A stretch of DNA of 41,949 nucleotides from Burkholderiaceae bacterium (GTDB lineage: Bacteria > Pseudomonadota > Gammaproteobacteria > Burkholderiales > Burkholderiaceae_D). Under the pieces are notes generated by a model. It saw only the letters and a program-made list of their open reading frames with translations, ran no database searches and was not told the DNA's origin. Made by a program: the position numbers and the translations under genes. The DNA is taken from the NCBI GenBank assembly GCA_018261755.1, contig JAGTRJ010000020.1, forward strand, positions 1 to 41,949, read 5' to 3'. This document shows positions 34,440-41,828 of the stretch, in pieces. Numbering within the stretch: the stretch's first letter is position 1; each line of letters opens with the position of its first letter.

Positions 34440-34592
34440 TCAGCTGTAAGCCAGCGGTGGCACGCCGATATCACGCCAGCCGGTGAACGGGTACCAGCTG
34501 GCGTAGACGATCAGCAGCAGCCAGGCCAGCAGGCTGGCGCGGAAAAAATATGAAGCGCGCGAGCCGTTAGCCTTGTCCTGCTGGTCGATCAT
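34440..34592 (-). pseudogene. VanZ-like protein, N-terminal fragment broken by an out-of-frame deletion
   Basis: ATG 34592 overlaps the TGA of the upstream lipoprotein gene (ATGA) and gives 50 residues: one hydrophobic helix, then YPFTGWRDIGVPPLAY, which is the typical VanZ N-terminal signature, before TGA at 34440-34442. The family normally has about a dozen more residues (a TAP-PRY-like stretch) before LTNVAAYLPLG, and those are missing. The next frame resumes exactly with LTNVAAYLPLG. So the gene has lost roughly 12-14 codons plus a frame, which argues for a real deletion over a single miscalled base. Confidence 0.8.
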
Positions 34593-35197
34593 TTGCGAGA
34601 GGCTTGATCTGCCAGCCACAACAGTAGATCGCCGATGGCCTGATCGCTGGCGTCGGCCAGCGCGCGCGCACCGCCGGCTGCATCAGCTGTTGTTGCCGGC
34701 AAATCGCGCGCGAAATTTTTTTGCGCCAGAATCGTGCGGCCGTTGAACAGCGAGGCGCGAATCGTTACCCGCGACCAGCTGCGTGATTCGCTGTCGAATA
34801 CCTGGATGAAATCGGTCATTTCGATTCGCAGTACAGGCACGGCCTGTCCGCTGTCGGCTGTGGACAGCACCAGTCCGCCTGCTTCGACGAGGCGCATTTT
34901 GAGCCGCTGGCTGAACAATTGCGGCGGCGGCATCTGCCAGCGGTTGTGTGCAAACTGCCGCACTTGCTGCTCGTTGGCATAGGCCAGCCGGTAATGCATC
35001 GCCCTGCCGTCAAGCCACGCGGGTGCGTCGATGTCGGCCAGACGCACCGCGGGCAGCTTCGCCAGACGTTCGGCCGCCGACAGGCGCAACGGCCCGAAAT
35101 CGTACTGCGCTGCTGGCGGCGAACTCGCGCAACCGGTCAGCAGGATGGCCGCCAGCAGGACGGGCAGCGCCAGAAATGTTTTTTTCAGTTGGTTCAT
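34589..35197 (-). CDS. ABC-type transport auxiliary lipoprotein (PqiC-like)
   Basis: This 202-residue lipoprotein has lipobox LLTGC at residues 19-23, with Ala-Ser after the Cys, a combination that favours outer-membrane sorting. The body follows the pattern of the ABC transport auxiliary component family (YDFGPLR near the start, RYANEQQV-like and FSQRLKMRL central stretches, and an AIGDLLLWL tail helix). It overlaps the MCE gene by four bases upstream and the vanZ fragment by four bases downstream. By analogy with PqiC it probably docks the MCE protein at the outer membrane. Confidence 0.85.
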   Translation of the reverse strand: MNQLKKTFLALPVLLAAILLTGCASSPPAAQYDFGPLRLSAAERLAKLPAVRLADIDAPAWLDGRAMHYRLAYANEQQVRQFAHNRWQMPPPQLFSQRLKMRLVEAGGLVLSTADSGQAVPVLRIEMTDFIQVFDSESRSWSRVTIRASLFNGRTILAQKNFARDLPATTADAAGGARALADASDQAIGDLLLWLADQASRK

Positions 35198-36054
35198 TTT
35201 GTTCCCTCTGATGCGGCAAACCCGGTTTCGCCCGGCCCCGGTGTTGCGCCGGGCGAACCGAACAACAGACTTTGCGGTTGCCGGTTGATTTGTTCGACCG
35301 TGCGTTCAAGCTGATGTGCGGTGCTGCGCAGTTCGCTGCTCAGCCGGTTGATTTTCGGCATCGTGTCGGCGTTCACGTTGTGGCTCAATTCGCCGATTTC
35401 CTTTGATAGCGCGTTGATCGATGCCATCGCCTGCCGCGCTTCGCTGGCGAATGCTGGCAACTGCGTCATGGTCGGTTCCAGCTGCTTCGGAATCGTTTCC
35501 AGTTTCTTGGCTGCCTGGCTGACATCGTGGAAAGCAGCCAGCATGACCTTGCGGTTCGGTTCGTCCAGCAGCGCATTCAGCCGGTCGGCCAGGACGCGCG
35601 TCTGCTCCAGCAGCGCCTGCCCGCCAGTTTGCAGATTGTCGAACACGCTGGGCCGCATTTCAATGCGTGCGATGTTGTCCTTCGAGCTGGGAACGAGTTC
35701 AGGCTTGCTGCCATCGTCGTCGAACTGCACGTAGGCAATGCCGGTCACGCCCTGGTAGCCGAGCGCTGCATAGGTTGATTGCGTAATCGGCGTATCCGGG
35801 TTGATGCTGATGCTGATCAGAATTTGACCGGGCGACTTCGGGTCGAACGCGATTTTATCGACCTTGCCGACGTCGAGTCCGCGATAGCGTACCGCTGCCT
35901 GCGGATTCAGGCCCGGAATCGATAGCCTTGTGGCGATTTCATATGGCACCCGCTGCACTCGATCGCGATTCAGCCAGATGCCCATCCATACCGCCGCTGC
36001 CGCCAGCAGGATGGTGAACAGGCCGGCTATCAGCGCATGAGATTTGTTTTCCAT
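35194..36054 (-). CDS. mlaD: MCE (MlaD-like) substrate-binding protein
   Basis: This 286-residue protein has one N-terminal membrane anchor (about 7-28), an MCE domain (about 38-116, with AAVRYRGLDVGKVDKI and GVTGIAYVQF) and a long helical region (about 125-260) rich in heptads (LEQTRVLADRLNALLDE, LSKEIGELSHN). Proteins of this layout form hexameric rings or tubes carrying lipids between inner and outer membranes. It is 12 bp downstream of the ATPase gene and overlaps the lipoprotein gene. The longer C-terminal helices resemble PqiB/LetB-type or mycobacterial-type tunnel formers more than the short E. coli MlaD. Confidence 0.88.
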   Translation of the reverse strand: MENKSHALIAGLFTILLAAAAVWMGIWLNRDRVQRVPYEIATRLSIPGLNPQAAVRYRGLDVGKVDKIAFDPKSPGQILISISINPDTPITQSTYAALGYQGVTGIAYVQFDDDGSKPELVPSSKDNIARIEMRPSVFDNLQTGGQALLEQTRVLADRLNALLDEPNRKVMLAAFHDVSQAAKKLETIPKQLEPTMTQLPAFASEARQAMASINALSKEIGELSHNVNADTMPKINRLSSELRSTAHQLERTVEQINRQPQSLLFGSPGATPGPGETGFAASEGTK

Positions 36055-36066
36055 ATTCTTGTCCCA

Positions 36067-36873
36067 TCAAGTTGGGCTTGAGCCGCCGCCAGCCGCATGC
36101 ATGCCGGCCAGTGCCCGCCGTCCGCGGTCGCCCAGAAAATATTGTTCGATGAATGGATGGGCGAAAGCAACAACCTTGTCGGGTGTGTCCTTCACCACCA
36201 CCCGCCGATCGGCTAGCACTGCTATTTGCGTTGCCAGCGCGAAAATCGTGTCCAGATCGTGCGTTACCATCACCACCGTCAGTTGCATCGCCTGATGCAG
36301 TGATTGAATCAGTTCGACAAAACTGTCCGACAGGTGCGGATCCAGCCCGGCGGTCGGTTCGTCCAGAAACAGCAATTCGGGTTCGAGCGCGATCGCGCGC
36401 GCGAGCGAAACCCGCTTGACCATGCCGCCGGACAGGTCGGCCGGCATCTTTTGCGCATCGGCGGGCGACAGGCCAACCATGTGCAGTTTTTGCAGCACCG
36501 CGTCGCGGATCAGGTCTTCCGGCAGCGTGCGCAATTCGCGCATCGGCAGCGCGACATTGTCGAATACCGTCAAGGCAGAAAATAGCGCACCGTGCTGGAA
36601 CAGCATGCCCCAGCGGTGACGGAGCGTCTGCATCTGTTCGCTGCTCGCCTGGCCGATATCCTGTCCGAACACGCGCACGCTGCCGCTGGCCGGGGTTTCC
36701 AGCCCGATTATCTGCCGCAGCAGCGTGGTCTTGCCCGAGCCGGAACCGCCGATCAGCGCCAGGATTTCACCTTGGTTCACGCTTAGATCGAGATCCTGAT
36801 GGACCACATGGTCGCCAAACTGCGTTCGCAGCTGGTCAATCTGGATCACGGGCGGATGGATGGCGGCATTCAT
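36067..36873 (-). CDS. mlaF: MlaF-like ABC transporter ATPase
   Basis: This 268-residue cytoplasmic ATPase has Walker A GGSGSGKTT (about 41-49), signature LSGGMVKRVSLA (about 147-158), Walker B LLFLDEPTAG (about 170-179) and H-loop His in VTHDLDTI. The LSGGM-x-R-V form and the C-terminal extension are typical of MlaF/Ttg2A in lipid-trafficking transporters. It overlaps the permease gene by four bases (ATGA), so ATPase and permease are translationally coupled. Confidence 0.93.
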   Translation of the reverse strand: MNAAIHPPVIQIDQLRTQFGDHVVHQDLDLSVNQGEILALIGGSGSGKTTLLRQIIGLETPASGSVRVFGQDIGQASSEQMQTLRHRWGMLFQHGALFSALTVFDNVALPMRELRTLPEDLIRDAVLQKLHMVGLSPADAQKMPADLSGGMVKRVSLARAIALEPELLFLDEPTAGLDPHLSDSFVELIQSLHQAMQLTVVMVTHDLDTIFALATQIAVLADRRVVVKDTPDKVVAFAHPFIEQYFLGDRGRRALAGMHAAGGGSSPT

Positions 36874-37982
36874 CGGAACCCCACGCCGCTAAAGATGATG
36901 GCAAAGACCGCGTCGGCCAGGATTACCAGCGTAATCGACGTGACTACCGAAATTGTCGTGCCGTGTCCTAGGCTTTCGGTGTTCGGCTGGATGCGCAAGC
37001 CAAAATGGCAGGCAATCAACGCGATCACCGTGCCGAACACCAGCCCTTTGCCGAGGCCAATCCAGTAATTCGCCAGCGGCACTGCGCTTGGCAGCTTTTG
37101 CAGGAAATAGATGGGTGACAGGCCCAGTTCGAGATGCGCCGCCGCCATGCCGCCGAGCAGCGCCATCGCATCGGTCCAGATGACCAAAAGCGGCATCGCC
37201 AGAGCCAGCGCAATCACTTTCGGCATGATCAGTCTGAAGCCATGCGGCAGCCCCATCACCAGCATCGCATCCAGTTCCTCGGTCACGCGCATCACGCCTA
37301 TCTGGGCGGTAATCGATGAGCCGGAACGGCCGGCAACCAGGATCGCGGCCAGCAGTGGCCCCAGTTCGCGGATGATGCTCATGCCGAGGATGTTGACGAT
37401 GAAAATGTCGCCGCCGAAGGTGTGCAATTGCTGTGACGACAGGTAGGACAGCACGATACCGATCAAAAAGCCGACCAACGCGGTGATGCCGAGCGCGCGA
37501 TAGCCGGCATGGAACACGTTGGCCGAGATTTCCTTCCACGGCCCGCGTTGCGGCTGGCGCGCGAGTTGCGCGATGTCCAGCACCAATTGGCCGATCAGCA
37601 TCGTCAGGCCAAACAGATGGTGGATGAACCGGTCTGCCCAATGCCACAGCAGCGCCAGCGACAAGGTGCGGCCCGGTTCTGCCGGCAGCGTCAGTTCGCC
37701 CGCCTGCTCGATCCGGTGAAAATGGCCTTCCTGCAACGGCGCCAGCATCAGGCGCGGTGGCCGTTTCTTGCCCCAGGCATTCCAAAACCACTGTGCGCCG
37801 ATATGGTCGAGCGCCTCGATGCCGGTCAAATCCCAGCGAGCCGCGGACGGATCTGGCAGCGCGATGCGCTGCATCAGCGCCGGCATCACGCCGGGCAATG
37901 CCAGCGCATGCACCTGCCAGCAGCCGCTGGCGGTGACGCTGACGCCATCGCTGGCATCATGGCTGACATTCAGCCTAGGCAT
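36870..37982 (-). CDS. mlaE: MlaE-like permease with N-terminal STAS domain
   Basis: From ATG 37982 the protein has 370 residues; ATG 38003 would add seven, and no start has a clear ribosome site. The N-terminal 100 residues carry a STAS-like region (TGIEALDHIGAQWFWNAWG), so MlaB-like and MlaE-like functions are fused. The permease core (about 110-370) has five or six helices and the conserved REL GPLLAAILVAGRSGS stretch followed by the EELDAM motif. With the ATPase, MCE protein and lipoprotein it forms a complete intermembrane lipid transporter. The direction of transport cannot be read from sequence. Confidence 0.88.
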   Translation of the reverse strand: MPRLNVSHDASDGVSVTASGCWQVHALALPGVMPALMQRIALPDPSAARWDLTGIEALDHIGAQWFWNAWGKKRPPRLMLAPLQEGHFHRIEQAGELTLPAEPGRTLSLALLWHWADRFIHHLFGLTMLIGQLVLDIAQLARQPQRGPWKEISANVFHAGYRALGITALVGFLIGIVLSYLSSQQLHTFGGDIFIVNILGMSIIRELGPLLAAILVAGRSGSSITAQIGVMRVTEELDAMLVMGLPHGFRLIMPKVIALALAMPLLVIWTDAMALLGGMAAAHLELGLSPIYFLQKLPSAVPLANYWIGLGKGLVFGTVIALIACHFGLRIQPNTESLGHGTTISVVTSITLVILADAVFAIIFSGVGFR

Positions 37983-38069
37983 GTCCGGTTCGGGGTGGGG
38001 CATTCGCAACGGCGCTGGCGCGGCAAAAAATAATCGGGAACGGGTGTTGGCCCGGTGATTGACCAGTAA

Positions 38070-38075
38070 ATTATA
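38070..38075 (-). promoter_or_regulatory. Candidate -10 box upstream of the MCE operon
   Basis: A perfect TATAAT on the minus strand lies about 90 bp before the proposed mlaE start. No TTGACA-like -35 is visible 16-18 bp further upstream, so support is limited. Confidence 0.35.
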
Positions 38076-38185
38076 TGCGTACAAACAACGGCCGCCGCCG
38101 CAAAATCACCGATTTTCATTCGAAAACAACAGGATGCGGCGCAGATTGCTGCAATTCACGCGCACAATGCCGCTACAATGACCGG

Positions 38186-38302
38186 ATGATTCCATTGCTT
38201 CCGCCGCAACGCATTGCTGCGCTGTGCCGCCCGGCTGTGCTGCGGGTGGCGATTGAGGTCGCGGCCGGGGATGTGTCTTTGCGTCAGTACACGAAGGGAT
38301 AG
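38186..38302 (+). pseudogene. birA: birA remnant (biotin-protein ligase, large internal deletion)
   Basis: A 38-codon frame starts at ATG 38186 and ends with TAG three bases before coaX. The first part, RIAALCRPAVLRVAIEV, resembles the start of betaproteobacterial BirA, and the last part, AAGDVSLR, resembles its conserved C-terminal end. The whole catalytic core with its GRGRRGR-type loop is missing, about 230 residues in the same frame. In Burkholderiales birA usually lies directly before coaX, so position agrees. The call rests on recalled family ends and synteny; a functional birA would be needed elsewhere. Confidence 0.6.
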
Positions 38303-38305
38303 GCT

Positions 38306-39046
38306 ATGCTGCTGCTGGTCGATGCGGGCAACACGATGATCAAATGGGCCATCACCGGCGACGCGCTCGGGGAGTGGCGGGCGAACGGTGCGGTGGCGCT
38401 GGCGGATATCGCGCAGCTTGAAACGGAATGGCGCGAACGCGCGATTTCGCGCGCGCTGATTTCAAATGTTGCCGGCAAGGCGCGGCGCAGCCAACTGGAA
38501 AAATTGCTGGCCGGGTTGCCTGCCGGTTCAGTCGAATGGTTCGCTTCCGCGCCGGAGCAGGCCGGCGTGCGCAATGGCTACCGCAATCCGGCGCAGTTGG
38601 GGTGCGACCGGTTTGCCGCGGTAATCGGCGCGCGCGCACTGTTTCCGGGGCAGCCGTTGATCGTTGCTACCTGTGGCACGGCCACCACGGTCGATGCCGT
38701 CACGCCCGACGGCCTCTTTGTCGGCGGCATGATTTTGCCTGGGCTGGGCTTGATGGCGGCGTCGCTGGCTCGCAATACGGCGCATTTGCCGCAAGTTGCG
38801 CAAGATAGCCTGAGATTCACGCCATTTGCCGACAACACCAACGATGCGATTGCCAGCGGTTGCATAGCGGCGCAAATTGGTGCGATTGAACATGCGGCGG
38901 CGTTGCATGCGAAACGCTGCGGCAGTGTGTTGTGCGTGCTGTCGGGTGGCGCGGCTGCGTCGGTTGCGCCGCATCTATCCGTTGCGCACCGGATCGTCGA
39001 TAATCTGGTGCTGATGGGCCTGCATACGGCTGCGCAGGCCGGCTGA
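38306..39046 (+). CDS. coaX: Type III pantothenate kinase
   Basis: This 246-residue ASKHA-fold kinase phosphorylates pantothenate, the first committed step of CoA synthesis. The phosphate-binding loop LLVDAGNTMIKWA opens the protein; GCDRFAAVIGA and ATCGTATTVDAV are the pantothenate and nucleotide signatures. CoaX is insensitive to CoA feedback and needs a monovalent cation. AAGGGATAGGCT, partly inside the birA remnant, provides the ribosome site. With panD at 68 it is the second CoA-pathway gene in the window. Confidence 0.94.
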   Translation: MLLLVDAGNTMIKWAITGDALGEWRANGAVALADIAQLETEWRERAISRALISNVAGKARRSQLEKLLAGLPAGSVEWFASAPEQAGVRNGYRNPAQLGCDRFAAVIGARALFPGQPLIVATCGTATTVDAVTPDGLFVGGMILPGLGLMAASLARNTAHLPQVAQDSLRFTPFADNTNDAIASGCIAAQIGAIEHAAALHAKRCGSVLCVLSGGAAASVAPHLSVAHRIVDNLVLMGLHTAAQAG

Positions 39047-39061
39047 TTTACTGGGTGTGAC

Positions 39062-39859
39062 GTGTTCCTGAGACTGTTTTTCTGGCTTTTTTTGATGGCG
39101 AACGGCGCGCTGCTGGCGTTTCGCCTGGGCTATCTGGATTCGATGTTCACGCACAAGAATGAACCGCTGCGGATGGCGAACCAGCTCAATGCCGACAAAA
39201 TCCGGTTGCAGCCGCCTGGCAGCAAGCCAGCCGCGCCGTCGCCGGCGGCATCGGTGGCACCGTCAGCGTCATCAGCTTCTATAGCGGTCCCGGCTTCGGC
39301 TTCGGTCGCGCCGGTCGCAACCGCGCCGCCTGCCGCCGCGACGGCGCCAACGCCAACTCCGGTGGCAGCACCACCTGCGCCACCAGCGCCGGCGGCCAAA
39401 ATCGCCTGTGTCGAAGTGGGCGAATTTGCTGTGACAGACATCAAGCGCATCGAGCCGCGCCTGGCCACGCTGGCGCTCGGTCAGCGGCAATCGCGGCGCA
39501 ATGTGCGCGAAGTGGCCAGCCACATGGTATTCATCCCATCGCAGGGCAGCAAAGCTGGCGCGGACAAGAAAGCGGCCGAATTGCGCCGGCTGGGCGTCAC
39601 CAGCCTGTTCATCATTCAGGATAACTCGGCTTTGCGCTGGGGCATCTCGCTCGGCGTATTCAAGACGGAAGCCGCAGCCAGGGCCTATCTGGCTAGCCTG
39701 AACCAGCGGGGTGTGCGCAGCGCGCGCGTTGGCGCTCGCAGTGTTTCGACCAGCAAGGTTGCCTATCAATTACGCGAACTGGAACCGGCCACGGCGCAGG
39801 CGCTCGACCGGATTCTGGCTGATTTCCCCGAGCAGAAAAAACGCGAATGCGTCCAGTAA
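39062..39859 (+). CDS. SPOR-domain membrane protein
   Basis: This 265-residue protein, starting at GTG 39062, has one N-terminal membrane helix (about 2-22), a low-complexity Ala/Pro linker (about 55-110) and a C-terminal domain from about 115 to 225 whose SPOR-like repeats (HMVFIPSQGS, SLFIIQDNSALRWGISLGVFKTEAAARAYLASL) should bind denuded glycan at the division septum. The coaX gene ends 15 bp upstream. The placement after coaX recurs in Burkholderiales as recalled. An ATG at 39095 would cut into the helix. Confidence 0.85.
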   Translation: MFLRLFFWLFLMANGALLAFRLGYLDSMFTHKNEPLRMANQLNADKIRLQPPGSKPAAPSPAASVAPSASSASIAVPASASVAPVATAPPAAATAPTPTPVAAPPAPPAPAAKIACVEVGEFAVTDIKRIEPRLATLALGQRQSRRNVREVASHMVFIPSQGSKAGADKKAAELRRLGVTSLFIIQDNSALRWGISLGVFKTEAAARAYLASLNQRGVRSARVGARSVSTSKVAYQLRELEPATAQALDRILADFPEQKKRECVQ

Positions 39860-40471
39860 CCGCGTGATTTGCGGTCATGCCGCTGGCTGACGGATTGGTG
39901 GCTGGTTCAGCTGCGCCAACCGGGCAAGGGCGGTTAGTCATTTTGCGCTGCTGAACCTTTCAAATGGCACGGCGCGTGCCCTTGCTAGCGATGTTTGCGC
40001 TGAGGCTGCGTCGGAACTGATACAGCAGTCAGTCCAGGCATGTCAAAATTACGGGGGGGTATATGACCAAAACCGTATGCTGGACCACGTATTTGCTGGC
40101 CGTTTTTAAATACAGGCGGGAGTATGTTTTGATGGCTTAATGACCGAAACGCGATGCTCGGTCAGTTATTTTGGCCGCTCTGCCAGCGACTTATGCCTTG
40201 CCCTTTCGTGGCTCATGCGCGCTTGAGTCTTGAAATCGGTTCAATGGCTGACGGCAGGATGGTGCTGATGGCATATGCGGTCAAATCATTTCCGTTGCCG
40301 CAACGTCTGCGCTGCGTGCAAATCAAGCGGGCGGGCCGGTTTTGCCTGCTGGCAGCCGTGCTGTGCAGGCTGGTATAAAAAATCCGCAGAAAATAGCCCG
40401 ATAAGCGTAAATTCACGCATAATCAAGGCTTTGTCCATTTGATCCACCCTTTTTCACCAAGGCAGGTATCC
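39860..40471. other. 612-bp intergenic region with repeat copy B and no gene
   Basis: No open frame with a credible ribosome site or product was found. The segment contains repeat copy B at 40056-40130. Small A/T-rich spots at 40374-40379 (TATAAA) and 40418-40423 (CATAAT) are possible -10 elements for the downstream hydrolase, without matching -35 boxes. The rest is unremarkable. Confidence 0.55.
40056..40130 (+). repeat. 75-bp interspersed repeat, copy B
   Basis: It starts GGGGTATATGACC and ends AAATAC-AGGCGGGA-GTATGTTTT. It matches copies A and C at 57 of 75 positions each and is the best single representative of the family. It lies 196 bp after the SPOR gene in the same orientation. Confidence 0.8.
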
Positions 40472-41113
40472 ATGAAATTCCAGATTATTCCCGTTACCTC
40501 GTTTCAGCAAAACTGCACCCTCATGTGGGATGAAAAAACCAACAAGGCCGCCGTGGTCGACCCGGGCGGCGACGTGCCGCGCATAGTCGCCGCCCTGGAA
40601 AAACAGGGGCTGACGCTGGAAAAGGTGCTGGTCACGCACGGTCATCTGGACCACTGCGGCGCTGCCAAGACGCTGGCCAGCCAGTTTGGCGTGCCGATTG
40701 AGGGGCCGAATGAGGCCGACGCATGGCTGCTCGAATCGCTGGCGACCGCGCAAACCCGCATGTGGGGCTTGCCGGCAGGAGAGCCGTTTACGCCGGATCG
40801 CTGGCTGAAGCAGGGCGATACGGTCACGGTCGGTGAGGAAACGCTGAATGTATATGAATGCCCGGGCCATTCGCCGGGGCACGTCGCGTTTTTCCATCCG
40901 GGGACGAAGGTGGCGATCACCGGCGACGTGCTGTTTGCCGGCTCGATTGGCCGCACCGACTTGCCTAAAGGCAGCTTCAAGGAATTGGAAAATTCGATTC
41001 GTACTAATTTGTACACGCTGGGCGACGATGTGCAGTTCATTCCTGGCCATGGCCCGACCTCGAACATCGGTCATGAGCGCCGCAGCAATCCGTACGTTCC
41101 CGACAAGAAATAA
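40472..41113 (+). CDS. MBL-fold metallohydrolase (YcbL/glyoxalase II-like)
   Basis: This 213-residue protein starts at ATG 40472 after AAGGCAGG. Metal ligands are complete: THGHLDHCG (HxHxDH), CPGHSPGHV, ITGDVLFAG and the final FIPGHGPTS. The short length without the C-terminal glutathione-binding domain of GloB fits YcbL-type enzymes, some of which show glyoxalase II activity; others act on persulfides. A sulfur dioxygenase is less likely because of length and lack of context. The natural substrate is uncertain. Confidence 0.92.
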   Translation: MKFQIIPVTSFQQNCTLMWDEKTNKAAVVDPGGDVPRIVAALEKQGLTLEKVLVTHGHLDHCGAAKTLASQFGVPIEGPNEADAWLLESLATAQTRMWGLPAGEPFTPDRWLKQGDTVTVGEETLNVYECPGHSPGHVAFFHPGTKVAITGDVLFAGSIGRTDLPKGSFKELENSIRTNLYTLGDDVQFIPGHGPTSNIGHERRSNPYVPDKK

Positions 41114-41122
41114 AAACGAAGT

Positions 41123-41157
41123 AAGCGGCGTTTTTTCGCATCGAAAATACGCCGCTT
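41123..41157. terminator. Hairpin after MBL-fold hydrolase
   Basis: AAGCGGCG (41123-41130) pairs with CGCCGCTT (41150-41157), and the T-run and A-run in between extend the stem to about 16 bp with one mismatch and a CAT loop. No T tract follows on the plus strand, so termination would be atypical. It begins nine bases after the hydrolase stop and is the likely 3' end of that transcript. Confidence 0.55.
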
Positions 41158-41343
41158 GTGCATATAAGCCACAAAAAAGCAAACACTTTCAAGGCATGCT
41201 TCTTGCGAAGATGGTTGTTGTTAATGTTTTTTGCGCGAAATAATGTGGTTTTTTGTCATAAATGTCGCAAATATGGCAAAAAACAGACATTTTGAAATTT
41301 TGCTCAATTGGCTGAAATTGTTTTGATTTTCCTCAAAGTTTCG

Positions 41344-41372
41344 TTGACTGCGTCATAAGCCGACGGTACAAT
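41344..41372 (+). promoter_or_regulatory. Sigma-70 promoter of the atp operon
   Basis: TTGACT (41344-41349) and TACAAT (41367-41372) are separated by exactly 17 bp, each matching the consensus at five of six positions. It lies 108 bp upstream of atpI in an AT-rich region. It is the best promoter in the window and probably drives the ATP synthase operon, which starts at 41481. Confidence 0.8.
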
Positions 41373-41480
41373 TTTAGGGTTTGAGTTTGCACACGCAAAA
41401 AAAGTTTGTCGCAGCAAGAGATGGAAAAGCCTGAATTTTGCGCAGTTTCATTGCAAAATTCGCAATAGTAAGGACAGCCT

Positions 41481-41828
41481 ATGGCGCGCATTGTGGTTTG
41501 GCAGTTGGCCGCGGCCTTGGTGTATGTCGCGCTGGCGGTGGTTATCGGCGGCGAAGTGGCAGGCATTTCCGCATTGCTGGGAACGATGAGCTGCGTGGTG
41601 CCGAACGTGCTTTTCATGCTTGGTTACAACAGGCTGGTGGAAAGCGGTTCGGGGCAGGCAAGCCTTGGGGTTTTCCTTGGGTTGGAATTGGCGAAGGTCA
41701 TTTTGACCATTGTGCTGATGGTTGCTTCGGTCTGGTATTACCGCGAAGTCAGTTGGGTGTATTTCCTGCTGGGGCTTGCCATTGCGCTTAAAAGCTACAT
41801 TTTATTTTTGTTAAAGAACCGATCATGA
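41481..41828 (+). CDS. atpI: ATP synthase subunit I
   Basis: This 115-residue inner-membrane protein has four hydrophobic helices (about 4-25, 30-50, 64-86, 91-110). AtpI helps assemble the c-ring of F0 and is dispensable in several species. The start is preceded by TAAGGACAGCCT. Its TGA overlaps the atpB ATG (ATGA). Identification rests on the helix pattern, small size and position before atpB. Confidence 0.87.
   Translation: MARIVVWQLAAALVYVALAVVIGGEVAGISALLGTMSCVVPNVLFMLGYNRLVESGSGQASLGVFLGLELAKVILTIVLMVASVWYYREVSWVYFLLGLAIALKSYILFLLKNRS

Larger units (their letters stand above)
41114..41480. other. 367-bp AT-rich leader region of the atp operon
   Basis: No gene was seen. Much of 41160-41340 is clearly richer in A/T than the surrounding genes. 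It contains the hairpin at 41123-41157, a one-mismatch FNR-like dyad TTGAT-N4-CTCAA at 41323-41336 and the promoter at 41344-41372. A leader of about 100 bases separates the predicted start of transcription from atpI. Confidence 0.6.

Noticed and set aside
6166-40130. Reading the five 75-bp repeats as a CRISPR array or as IS ends
   Set aside because: Copies are far apart, on both strands, without spacers, target-site duplications that I can see, or any transposase gene.
40154-40378. A 74-codon open frame in the gap before the MBL-fold gene
   Set aside because: No ribosome site, unusual composition, and no resemblance to a known small protein.
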